Part shown: one piece after another, positions 1 to 7,096 of the stretch
Numbering within the stretch: position 1 is the first letter of the stretch
Layout of the letters: every line of letters begins with the position of its first letter
Assembly: GCA_045544195.1 (NCBI GenBank)
Contig: JAZPYO010000053.1
Span: forward strand, 1-53,791
DNA from: RGIG7213 sp045544195
Lineage (GTDB): Bacteria; Bacillota; Clostridia; Oscillospirales; CAG-272
Direction: 5' to 3'
DNA: 53,791 nucleotides
Translations under genes and position numbers: made by a program
Notes under the pieces: generated by a model
Told to the model about the DNA's origin: nothing
What the model saw: the letters and a program-made list of their open reading frames with translations, nothing else
Database searches by the model: none

Positions 1-212
1 TCATTTGCAAAATTTCCATAATCAGCAGAGTATTTCCAAAAATGATTATAACCGACTATCATCAATTCAATACCGAAGATCGCAATAACGCCTATCATCA
101 GCGTTGTTAAAATCCATATTATGTTTTTTTCATAGAAATATCGGTCACTCTCCATATTTGAATTTTTGCACATTTGTAAACACTTATGAAATTGTTCCGG
201 ATACCGTGACAT
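1..212 (-). CDS. Partial membrane protein, cut by window edge
   Basis: An open frame runs off the left edge; about 70 codons are visible. The deduced N-terminus is charged (MSRYPEQFHK) and is followed by one hydrophobic segment at about residues 33-54, so this is probably a small or membrane-anchored protein. It starts 5 nt after the leuB stop codon on the same strand and could be co-transcribed with the leu operon. No convincing Shine-Dalgarno precedes either the first ATG or the second in-frame ATG at 153-155, so the start is uncertain. I do not recognise the family. Confidence 0.4.
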   Translation of the reverse strand, partial: MSRYPEQFHKCLQMCKNSNMESDRYFYEKNIIWILTTLMIGVIAIFGIELMIVGYNHFWKYSADYGNFAN

Positions 213-216
213 CAAA

Positions 217-1287
217 TTAAATCATAGAACGTAAAAAAGATGATATTATATCTCCGCATTCCGAGCAGCTCGTTTGCTTCATGCCCTCGCTCATTATATC
301 TGCCGTTCTGTATCCTGAATCAAGGTATTCCGACACTGCATTTTCAATCGATAATGCTTCATTCGGCATATCAAAGCTGTATTTGAGCATCATTGCCGCT
401 GACAGTATAGTACCTATCGGATTTGCAATATCTTTACCTGCTATATCGGGCGCTGAGCCGTGTATTGGCTCATACAAGCCGCATTTTGAAGAGCCGAGGC
501 TTGATGAAGGTATCATACCGATAGAGCCCGTTATCTGCGATGCTTCATCTGAAAGAATATCTCCGAACATATTTTCAGTGACTATAACATCGAACTGTGA
601 GGGATCCTTGACTATCTGCATAGCACAGTTATCAACGAGCATATCGGAAAGCTCCACATCGGGATATTCCTCTGCAAGCTCGTGCATGACCTTTTTCCAA
701 AGGCGACTGCTGTCAAGAACGTTGCTTTTTTCGACCGAGCAGAGCTTTTTGCTTCTTTTCTGCGCGGTCTCAAAGCCGATCCTTCCGATACGCTCTATCT
801 CCTCTCGGCTGTAAACGAGAACGTCTGTTGCAGTATCATTTTCCGTTTTATGCTCACCGAAGTATATGCCGCCCGTAAGCTCTCGCACTATTATAAAGTC
901 TATTCCCCTGTCCACTATCTGCTTTTTCAACGGTGACGCCGATGCAAGCTGACTCCATATTTTTGCAGGACGGTTATTTGAATATACTCCCATACCTGCA
1001 CGCAAACGTAAAAGTCCCTTTTCAGGACGCATATTACCGTCAACACCGTTCCATTTTTCGCCGCCCACTGCTCCGAGCAAAACGCTGTCTGAGCAAAGAC
1101 ATTTTTCAAGTTCCGACATTGGCAACGGATCGCCGTATTTATCTATCGCGCATCCGCCCATATCAACGTATGTATAATTGAATGTATGACCGTAAAGCTG
1201 TGCGATTCTGTCAAGCACCTTAAGCGCTTCGTTTATTATCTCAGGGCCGATACCGTCGCCCTTTATAACAGCAATATTTTTATTCAT
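217..1287 (-). CDS. leuB: 3-isopropylmalate dehydrogenase
   Basis: Catalyses the NAD-dependent oxidative decarboxylation of 3-isopropylmalate, the third dedicated step of leucine synthesis, in the cytoplasm. The 356 residues match the usual length of the isocitrate/isopropylmalate dehydrogenase family. Visible signatures are the N-terminal IKGDGIGPE, the substrate-binding region RELTGGIYFGE, the Tyr/Lys-containing middle and the metal/NAD segment ENMFGDILSDEASQITGS, then LYEPIHGSAPDIAGK. It is the last gene of the leu operon, overlaps leuD by 8 nt and has an AAGGGA ribosome site just upstream. Function is clear from family motifs and context. Confidence 0.96.
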   Translation of the reverse strand: MNKNIAVIKGDGIGPEIINEALKVLDRIAQLYGHTFNYTYVDMGGCAIDKYGDPLPMSELEKCLCSDSVLLGAVGGEKWNGVDGNMRPEKGLLRLRAGMGVYSNNRPAKIWSQLASASPLKKQIVDRGIDFIIVRELTGGIYFGEHKTENDTATDVLVYSREEIERIGRIGFETAQKRSKKLCSVEKSNVLDSSRLWKKVMHELAEEYPDVELSDMLVDNCAMQIVKDPSQFDVIVTENMFGDILSDEASQITGSIGMIPSSSLGSSKCGLYEPIHGSAPDIAGKDIANPIGTILSAAMMLKYSFDMPNEALSIENAVSEYLDSGYRTADIMSEGMKQTSCSECGDIISSFLRSMI

Positions 1288-1777
1288 CGTTATTCCCTTC
1301 TTTCAGAGAACGGAGCAATCCTCCGCTTTTGATAATGTTCTGAATAAACGGCGGAAACGGCTGTGATGTATACGTTTTACCCGTTGTTTCATTCGTTATT
1401 ATCCCCGTGTCAAAATCGACATTTACGATGTCACCGTTGGCTATTTCATCTGCCGCTTGCTCACATTCAAGTATCGGCAGGCCTATATTTATGGCGTTGC
1501 GGTAGAATATTCTTGCAAACGATTTTGCTATCACACATCCTGTTTTACACGTTTTTATTACGAGCGGTGCGTGCTCACGGGAAGAGCCGCAGCCGAAATT
1601 CCAGCCTGCAACGATAACGTCTCCCATCTGTACGTTCTTGACGAAATCGGCATCAATATCCTCCATACAGTGCAAGGCAAGCTCCTCAGCATTCGGAGTG
1701 TTCAGATAGCGCGCCGGAATAATAACGTCAGTATCTACGTTATCACCGTATTTAAATGTCTTACCGTGAGTGTTCAT
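1280..1777 (-). CDS. leuD: 3-isopropylmalate dehydratase, small subunit
   Basis: Small (swivelling-domain) subunit of isopropylmalate isomerase, which converts 2- to 3-isopropylmalate together with LeuC. The 165-residue protein shows the family signatures DNVDTDVIIPARYL near the N-terminus and GWNFGCGSSREHAP in the middle. Its start overlaps the leuC stop in an ATGA arrangement, and its end overlaps leuB, which indicates translational coupling. The short length is typical of the archaeal/clostridial LeuD type rather than the roughly 200-residue proteobacterial form. Confidence 0.95.
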   Translation of the reverse strand: MNTHGKTFKYGDNVDTDVIIPARYLNTPNAEELALHCMEDIDADFVKNVQMGDVIVAGWNFGCGSSREHAPLVIKTCKTGCVIAKSFARIFYRNAINIGLPILECEQAADEIANGDIVNVDFDTGIITNETTGKTYTSQPFPPFIQNIIKSGGLLRSLKEGNNDE

Positions 1778-3039
1778 TTTTCTTCCTCCTCATACTGTGT
1801 AATATAGCCGACAAGCGCGCTTGCTGCGGCTGTATGCGGTGATGCAAGGTAGACCTCGCTGTCAACGTGTCCCATTCTGCCGACAAAATTTCTGTTAGTT
1901 GTTGCTATGCATTTTTCGCCTGATGCAAGGATACCCATGTATCCGCCAAGACACGGTCCGCACGTAGGTGTAGAAACGACCGCACCTGCATCGATAAATG
2001 CAGTATAATATCCTCTTTGCACGCATTCGCGAAGTATCTGCATAGTACCGGGAATTATGATACATCGTACACCGTCGGCAATTTTTTTGCCGTTCAGTAT
2101 CTCGTACGCCGCCTGCATATCCTCCATTCGTCCGTTCGTACAGCTTCCTATTACAACCTGATCTATTTTTATGTGTGAAAGCTCCTTTGCAGGACGGGTG
2201 TTTTCCGGCAGGTGCGGACACGCTACCGTCGGTACGATATTTGACAGATCTATATCAATTATTCTTTCGTATTCCGCATCGCTGTCGGCACTGTATATTA
2301 CAGGCTCTCTTTCGCATCTGCCCTTCATATACTCAACCGTTATTTCATCAACAGGAAAAATACCGTTTTTTGCCCCTGCCTCTATTGCCATATTGCATAT
2401 GCAAAGTCTATCGTCCATTGAAAGAGTTTTTACGCCGTCGCCCGTAAACTCCATACTTTTATACAATGCTCCATCGACGCCGATATCACCTATTATCGTT
2501 AAAATAACGTCCTTGCCGCTGCAATTAGACGGCAATTTGCCGAATAAGCGTATCTGTATTGCAGAGGGCACCTTGAACCACGCTTTACCGGTCGCCATTG
2601 CCGCTGCCATATCTGTTGAACCCACGCCTGTCGAAAACGCTCCGAGCGCTCCGTAAGTACAGGTGTGACTGTCAGCTCCTATTATGCAATCGCCCGCGGT
2701 AACTACGCCCTGCTCTGGCAAAAGGGCGTGTTCGATCCCCATTTTTCCGACGTCGTAAAAATGGCTGACGCACTGCTCGCAGGCAAAGCTTCTGCATGTT
2801 TTTGACTGCTCTGCCGCCTTTATATCCTTATTCGGCACAAAATGGTCAAGAACTATCGCTATTCTGTCCTTATCAAAAATCTTTTCAAAGCCTGCCTTTT
2901 TAAACTCGTTTATTGCAACAGGTGTTGTTATGTCGTTGCCTAACACAACATCAAGCCTTGCACTTATCAGCTGCCCCGGCTCAACGCTCTGAAGGCTTGC
3001 ATGTGCGGCAAGTATCTTTTGTGTCATTGTCATTCCCAT
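1774..3039 (-). CDS. leuC: 3-isopropylmalate dehydratase, large subunit
   Basis: Large, Fe-S-containing subunit of isopropylmalate isomerase of the aconitase superfamily. The 421 residues are the usual length for the stand-alone LeuC of Clostridia and archaea. Cluster-ligand signatures are visible: DSHTCTYGALGAF, IGSCTNGR and PTCGPCLGG. The gene begins 1 nt after the leuA stop; an AGGAGG ribosome site lies inside the end of leuA. Several ATG codons at the start (MGMTMTQK) make the exact first residue uncertain by up to four positions. Confidence 0.96.
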   Translation of the reverse strand: MGMTMTQKILAAHASLQSVEPGQLISARLDVVLGNDITTPVAINEFKKAGFEKIFDKDRIAIVLDHFVPNKDIKAAEQSKTCRSFACEQCVSHFYDVGKMGIEHALLPEQGVVTAGDCIIGADSHTCTYGALGAFSTGVGSTDMAAAMATGKAWFKVPSAIQIRLFGKLPSNCSGKDVILTIIGDIGVDGALYKSMEFTGDGVKTLSMDDRLCICNMAIEAGAKNGIFPVDEITVEYMKGRCEREPVIYSADSDAEYERIIDIDLSNIVPTVACPHLPENTRPAKELSHIKIDQVVIGSCTNGRMEDMQAAYEILNGKKIADGVRCIIIPGTMQILRECVQRGYYTAFIDAGAVVSTPTCGPCLGGYMGILASGEKCIATTNRNFVGRMGHVDSEVYLASPHTAAASALVGYITQYEEEEK

Positions 3040-3040
3040 T

Positions 3041-4714
3041 TCAATGCTTCCTCCTTGTCATATTATGGAACGCACTTAAAAGCGCGTTTGTATTTGCTCT
3101 CATAACGTCCGTATCGGTGCCTGCGCCCCAGTATATCTCACCGTCTGTACGCTGTAAGCCTATGTACGACGCGGCAACGCTTCGTGAGCCGTCGCCCTGC
3201 ATACTGTGCTGAGTGAACACCTGAAGGGTGTATTCCTCGCCTGAATACTCTCTTAAAGCGTTATTTATAGCGCTGAGTGAACCGTTGCCCTCTGCTTCTA
3301 TTCTCGTTTCTACTCCGTCCTTGCAGAACGTAACGTTAATACGCACTACATTGTTCTCGCGCATAAAATCAAAGTCCGTAACAGTGAGACCCGAACGGAT
3401 ATTCAGGTAGTTTTCAACGAAGATATTGAGTACCTCCTCTGCCTTAAGCTCCTTATGCTCTCTGTCCGAAACGCTCTTACACAAATAGCTCAGATGCTCA
3501 CGCATTTTTGAAGGAAGGTTATATCCGTATGTATGCTCCATAAGATAGCCTATTCCGCCCTTTCCGCTCTGTGAGTTGACACGGATAACATCAGCATCAT
3601 ACGTTCTTCCTATATCGGCGGGATCTATCGGTATATACGGCACTGACCACCTTTTTTCTCCCGTGCTTTCACGGTATTTCATTCCCTTCGCTATTGCATC
3701 CTGATGCGAGCCTGAAAAGGCGGCGAATACAAGCGCTCCTGCATAAGGCGATCTGTCGTGTACCTGCATGCGTGTACATTTTTCGTACTGCTCGACAAGA
3801 TATGTCATATCCGAAAAGTCGAGCTTCGGATCCACGCCGTGAGAATACATATTCATAGCAAGGGTAATTATATCCACATTACCCGTTCTTTCACCGTTTC
3901 CGAAGAGTGTTCCCTCTACACGCTGCGCTCCTGCCAGAAGCGCAAGCTCTGCATCTGCAACGCCCGTGCCTCTATCGTTGTGCGGATGAACGGAAAGAGT
4001 CACATACTCACGGTATTTGAGGTTTTCGCTCATATACTCCACCTGCGATGCGTAAACGTGAGGTGAGCTCATTTCAACAGTCACAGGAAGATTTATAATC
4101 ACGTTATTGCTTTCGCTCGGCGACAGAACATCAAGAACTGCATTGCACACCTCAAGCGCATACGGCATCTCAGCTCCCGTAAAGGACTCGGGCGAATACT
4201 CAAAGCGGAAATTGCCATCGTACTCTTCGGCAAGCCTTTTTATCATTGACGCGCCCTCGACTGCGATATTCTTGATCTCATCCTTTGACATTCTGAACAC
4301 CTGCTCGCGCTGTGCAACGCTTACAGAATTATAAAAATGTATTATTGCGTTCGGCGCGCCCTTGCAGGCATCAAACGTCTTTCTGATTATATGCTCTCGG
4401 CACTGGGTAAGCACCTGCACCGTTACATCATCAGGGATCATATTCTTATCGATAAGAGTTCTCAAAAACTCGTATTCAGTATCGCTTGCGGCAGGAAAGC
4501 CAACCTCTATTTCCTTAAATCCTACCTTTAACAGCACCTTGAAGTATTCCAGCTTTTCCTCAAGGCTCATAGGAATTATAAGGCTCTGGTTACCATCACG
4601 CATATCAACGCTGCACCAAATTGGCGGAGATTTGATATGGTCGTTTTTGACCCATTTGTTATATTCGTCTCCTGCGGGAAAATATCCCACACCGTACTTG
4701 CTTGCATCCATCAT
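3041..4714 (-). CDS. leuA: 2-isopropylmalate synthase, long (type 2) form
   Basis: Condenses acetyl-CoA with 2-oxoisovalerate, the committed step of leucine synthesis. At 557 residues it is the longer LeuA form known from actinobacteria, yeast and some Clostridia. The TIM-barrel signatures WCSVDMRDGNQSL and SVHPHNDRGTG are visible, with a C-terminal dimer/regulatory domain from about residue 430 where leucine feedback acts in this family. It is the first gene of leuA-leuC-leuD-leuB and lies directly behind a T-box leader, so expression should respond to charging of tRNA-Leu. Confidence 0.95.
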   Translation of the reverse strand: MMDASKYGVGYFPAGDEYNKWVKNDHIKSPPIWCSVDMRDGNQSLIIPMSLEEKLEYFKVLLKVGFKEIEVGFPAASDTEYEFLRTLIDKNMIPDDVTVQVLTQCREHIIRKTFDACKGAPNAIIHFYNSVSVAQREQVFRMSKDEIKNIAVEGASMIKRLAEEYDGNFRFEYSPESFTGAEMPYALEVCNAVLDVLSPSESNNVIINLPVTVEMSSPHVYASQVEYMSENLKYREYVTLSVHPHNDRGTGVADAELALLAGAQRVEGTLFGNGERTGNVDIITLAMNMYSHGVDPKLDFSDMTYLVEQYEKCTRMQVHDRSPYAGALVFAAFSGSHQDAIAKGMKYRESTGEKRWSVPYIPIDPADIGRTYDADVIRVNSQSGKGGIGYLMEHTYGYNLPSKMREHLSYLCKSVSDREHKELKAEEVLNIFVENYLNIRSGLTVTDFDFMRENNVVRINVTFCKDGVETRIEAEGNGSLSAINNALREYSGEEYTLQVFTQHSMQGDGSRSVAASYIGLQRTDGEIYWGAGTDTDVMRANTNALLSAFHNMTRRKH

Positions 4715-4740
4715 AAAAACTCCCTAATACTATAAAAATA

Positions 4741-4772
4741 ACCCATCTCAAAGCGTTTGCTTTGAGACGGGT
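4741..4772 (-). terminator. T-box attenuator hairpin before leuA
   Basis: Two 14-base arms (ACCCATCTCAAAGC and GCTTTGAGACGGGT, one G-U wobble) enclose a 4-base loop. On the minus strand the hairpin is followed by a T-rich tract. It is the regulated terminator of the T-box. Confidence 0.85.
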
Positions 4773-5014
4773 GTAAAAAATTGCACTCGCGGTACCACTC
4801 AAATTACGGACATTTCCGTCACTCATCGGGATCACACAATCCCTATGCACTTACGTAGCATACACGGATAGGCCTACACACCCGTATGAGCTTCAGCCGC
4901 ACAGCTTGGAAGTGAGAGGAAAAACGCTTACATATCGGCTCGCACCGTACGCCGATTCTCTGAAATGATCACGCTTTACCATTCTTCGTCATAGCCTTTG
5001 ACAAATATTCTGTT
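4741..5014 (-). promoter_or_regulatory. T-box leader of the leu operon
   Basis: On the minus strand the untranslated leader carries the conserved T-box sequence GAGTGGTACCGCG (4788-4800) followed by a strong terminator hairpin (4741-4772). The antiterminator would form by pairing of the T-box with the upstream half of that hairpin. Upstream lie the Stem I-like elements with a GGTGCGAGCC loop. The run TCCTCTCAC at 4912-4920 supplies a CTC leucine codon as the likely specifier. In this riboswitch class uncharged tRNA stabilises the antiterminator and lets leuA be transcribed. The specifier assignment is inference; the T-box itself is clear. Confidence 0.9.
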
Positions 5015-5020
5015 GGACAC

Positions 5021-5049
5021 ATTTTAACACCTTTATACCCGTCTGTCAA
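5021..5049 (-). promoter_or_regulatory. leu operon promoter
   Basis: TTGACA (5044-5049) and TAAAAT (5021-5026) on the minus strand are separated by exactly 17 bp. The predicted start at about 5014 gives the T-box leader. Confidence 0.75.
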
Positions 5050-5141
5050 GTGTTTTTTGTAATTTTTCTGTTAACCGTGCAGCTGTGCTTAATTTTTTGC
5101 CGTTTGTCAACTGATGTTGAATATAATTTACATAACCGATG

Positions 5142-5170
5142 TTGAAAAATACCGTACAGTTCAATATACT
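5142..5170 (+). promoter_or_regulatory. Promoter of the alarmone synthetase gene
   Basis: TTGAAA (5142-5147), a 17-bp spacer and TATACT (5165-5170) lie about 65 bp upstream of the relQ-type start codon. A second TATAAT at 5122-5127 has no properly spaced -35 box. Confidence 0.55.
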
Positions 5171-5233
5171 GAATACGTGCTTTTACAAGCAATACCGAAA
5201 ATTCAGAGGCTAAAAAGAAAGGCTTAAGGAAAA

Positions 5234-5920
5234 ATGGACGATAGACCGATGTTAAAAAAATTACTTGAGGAAATACAGGACGGAAGGAATATTGAGGATA
5301 TAATCCGTTTTACAGACGATTTTCAAAAGCTCATGTCATATTACTGGTGTGCTCTTTGTGAGGTCGAAACAAAATTCAAGGTGCTTAATAATCAGCTTTC
5401 TCTCGGCAAAATGCGTAATCCGATAGAAAGCATAAAAACAAGGCTGAAATCAGTTCAGAGCATACAGGGAAAGCTGAATAAGCTCGGGCTTGAATACACC
5501 TGCCGCTCCATTGAGGAAAATCTGAATGATGTTGCGGGCATCAGAGTTATTTGCAGCTACATAGACGATATATATATGCTTGCCGACTGTCTTTTAAAGC
5601 AGGATGATGTAAAGCTCATTCAGTGGAAGGACTACATCAAGGAGCCGAAGCAAAACGGATACAGAAGCCTTCATCTGATAATCGAAATACCGATATTTCT
5701 GGCGAACGAAAAAAAGATGGTCAGAGTCGAGGTACAGCTCAGAACGATAGCTATGGAATCGTGGGCAAATCTCGAGCACCGTATGAGATACAAAAAGGCG
5801 CTTTCGGCAGATGTGGAAAAGCAGGTATCTCAAATGCTGTCCTCGTGCGCGGATATGAGCTTACAGCTTGACATACAGATGCAGGAAATAAGAGATCTTG
5901 TATACAGGGAAAACGAATAA
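5234..5920 (+). CDS. relQ: Small alarmone synthetase, RelQ/YjbM type
   Basis: Transfers pyrophosphate from ATP to GDP/GTP to make (p)ppGpp. The 228 residues contain only the RelA/SpoT synthetase domain, without the HD hydrolase, TGS or ACT domains of long Rel proteins. Family motifs are visible: RLKSVQSIQGKL (nucleotide binding), DVAGIRVICSY, NGYRSLHLIIE and EVQLRTIAMESWANLEHRMRYK. It stands alone between the divergent leu operon and the CRISPR array. Whether it is RelQ or RelP is judged from the closer resemblance to YjbM; this is not certain. Confidence 0.88.
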   Translation: MDDRPMLKKLLEEIQDGRNIEDIIRFTDDFQKLMSYYWCALCEVETKFKVLNNQLSLGKMRNPIESIKTRLKSVQSIQGKLNKLGLEYTCRSIEENLNDVAGIRVICSYIDDIYMLADCLLKQDDVKLIQWKDYIKEPKQNGYRSLHLIIEIPIFLANEKKMVRVEVQLRTIAMESWANLEHRMRYKKALSADVEKQVSQMLSSCADMSLQLDIQMQEIRDLVYRENE

Positions 5921-6100
5921 CGATTTAAAAATAAAAAAGTTGAAGAAGGGGCTGACTCATTAAGAGCTAACAGACGAGAACAAATAAAACTGACCCCGTT
6001 TAAAAAACGAAGTCAGTTTGCCGCTTAAAATCTAATTTTGCCTGCCATAGGGGTGTTTTTGTGCTGTCCGTACAATTTGGGGCGCAACATCCCTATTCCT
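5921..6100. other. Gap between relQ and CRISPR array
   Basis: No gene is seen. The stretch holds one hairpin with AAACTGAC/GTCAGTTT arms (5987-6019) that may end the relQ transcript or the pre-crRNA reading the other way. The run just before the array shows no repeat-like sequence. Confidence 0.5.
5987..6019. terminator. Hairpin, possible terminator of relQ or of the pre-crRNA
   Basis: Arms AAACTGAC and GTCAGTTT flank an inner CGTTT/AAACG pair. On the minus strand it is followed by TTATTT, a weak T-tract, which would suit the 3' end of the array transcript. Confidence 0.35.
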
Positions 6101-6731
6101 GTTTAAGTCCCTTATGAAATTACACTACTCTCAAACTTCCATTGGAAGATAATTTTCTTGATTCGGGTTTGAGTCCCTTATAAAATTACACTACTCTCAA
6201 ACGATGACCTCATGCGCTTTGTCTCTCCCAAAGTTTGAGTCCCTTATAAAATTACACTACTCTCAAACGGCTCGCCCGAACAAAGCGTTACTCCGTTTGT
6301 TTGAGTCCCTTATAAAATTACACTACTCTCAAACCGTGGTGCATTTCGTAACATTGGAGCAACGGTTTGAGTCCCTTATAAAATTACACTACTCTCAAAC
6401 ACTCGAAGTGAATATCGCTACCCACACGTTGTTTGAGTCCCTTATAAAATTACACTACTCTCAAACCGACTTGCTACCGCAAAAATCAACACCGTTGTTT
6501 GAGTCCCTTATAAAATTACACTACTCTCAAACCGTCCAGAAAGCTAAATGTTATATAAGCATGTTTGAGTCCCTTATAAAATTACACTACTCTCAAACGT
6601 TCGGAGTCGCTGCCGGCTACTGTTACGAGTTTGAGTCCCTTATAAAATTACACTACTCTCAAACGCAAGGACGGGAAGATATCTTTCAACTCGCTGTTTG
6701 AGTCCCTTATAAAATTACACTACTCTCAAAC
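6101..6731 (-). CRISPR. Type II CRISPR array, 10 repeats, 9 spacers
   Basis: There are ten 36-bp repeats at 6101, 6167, 6233, 6299, 6365, 6431, 6497, 6563, 6629 and 6696. Spacers are 30 nt except the last (6665-6695), which is 31 nt. Read on the minus strand the repeat begins GTTTGAGAGTAGTG and ends GGGACTCAAAC, so its ends are complementary. The repeat at 6101-6136 has two substitutions and is the worn, leader-distal end; the other nine are identical. The leader and its promoter therefore lie on the right, and the array is transcribed leftwards in the same direction as cas9. The tracrRNA anti-repeat at 11231-11262 confirms this orientation. Confidence 0.97.
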
Positions 6732-6829
6732 CTCAAATCAAAATCTGAGAAACAATACTACGGATTGCCGAAAGCAGTACATCGGGACGAGTGCATACAA
6801 ATTATAGCACAAAAAATTCAAAATGTCAA
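6732..6829 (-). promoter_or_regulatory. CRISPR leader with consensus promoter
   Basis: On the minus strand a perfect TTGACA (6824-6829) is followed after 17 bp by a perfect TATAAT (6801-6806). The start would be at about 6794, giving an approximately 60-nt leader RNA before the first repeat at 6731. No reading frame interrupts it. The promoter should drive the whole array. Confidence 0.85.
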
Positions 6830-6899
6830 ATCAAAATTCGCAAAGATCATCATCAATTGTATATATTTTTGTATTCTTAAATAGTTTTCCGCTTGCATT

Positions 6900-7096
6900 G
6901 CAAAATATTACTCTGATCTTCTTTTCGCACAGGGCTTCAAGCAAGCATCCTGTAAGAGATACTGCGGGATTTTGATGAGCAATACGGCAATTTCATCAAG
7001 GAATATTTTTTTGGTTTCCTCGGCTCTGACTACCATAAAGCCCATCTTAAAATCCAGCTTACAACGTGAAGTTATAACAACAGTTCGCCAACTCAT
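6900..7096 (-). pseudogene. cas1: cas1 remnant, frameshifted and truncated
   Basis: Starts in an ATGA overlap with the cas9 stop, the coupling expected of an intact cas9-cas1 operon. Its first 41 residues (MSWRTVVITSRCKLDFKMGF, then DEIAVLLI) match the N-terminus of type II Cas1. At 6973/6974 one base is missing (ATC then AAAAT where ATC GAA AAT is expected). In the other frame the homology resumes as NPAVSLTGCLLEALCEKKIR followed by VIFC, ending at about 6900. The remaining roughly 220 residues, including all metal-binding residues, are gone and leader DNA follows directly. The product cannot be an integrase. Established: Cas1 is needed for spacer acquisition. Inference: a deletion removed the rest of cas1, cas2 and csn2. 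Confidence 0.85.

Noticed and set aside
281..814. A 177-codon plus-strand frame opposite leuB
   Set aside because: It is a shadow on the complementary strand of a well-supported gene, with no ribosome site or family signature. The same applies to other frames opposite leuC, leuA, cas9, deo and LRR genes.
5104..5127. TTGTCA...TATAAT upstream of relQ as its promoter
   Set aside because: The spacing is only 12 bp; the pair at 5142-5170 has 17 bp and lies closer to the gene.
6204..6701. A 165-codon plus-strand frame with a repeated FESLIKLHYSQT motif
   Set aside because: It is produced by the CRISPR array: the 66-bp repeat-plus-spacer unit is a multiple of three, so the frame stays open. It ends where the 31-nt spacer changes the phase.
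6908..7096. The 62-codon frame after cas9 as a real small gene
   Set aside because: Its first 41 residues are Cas1 and the rest is out-of-frame cas1 sequence, so it is a pseudogene rather than a small protein.
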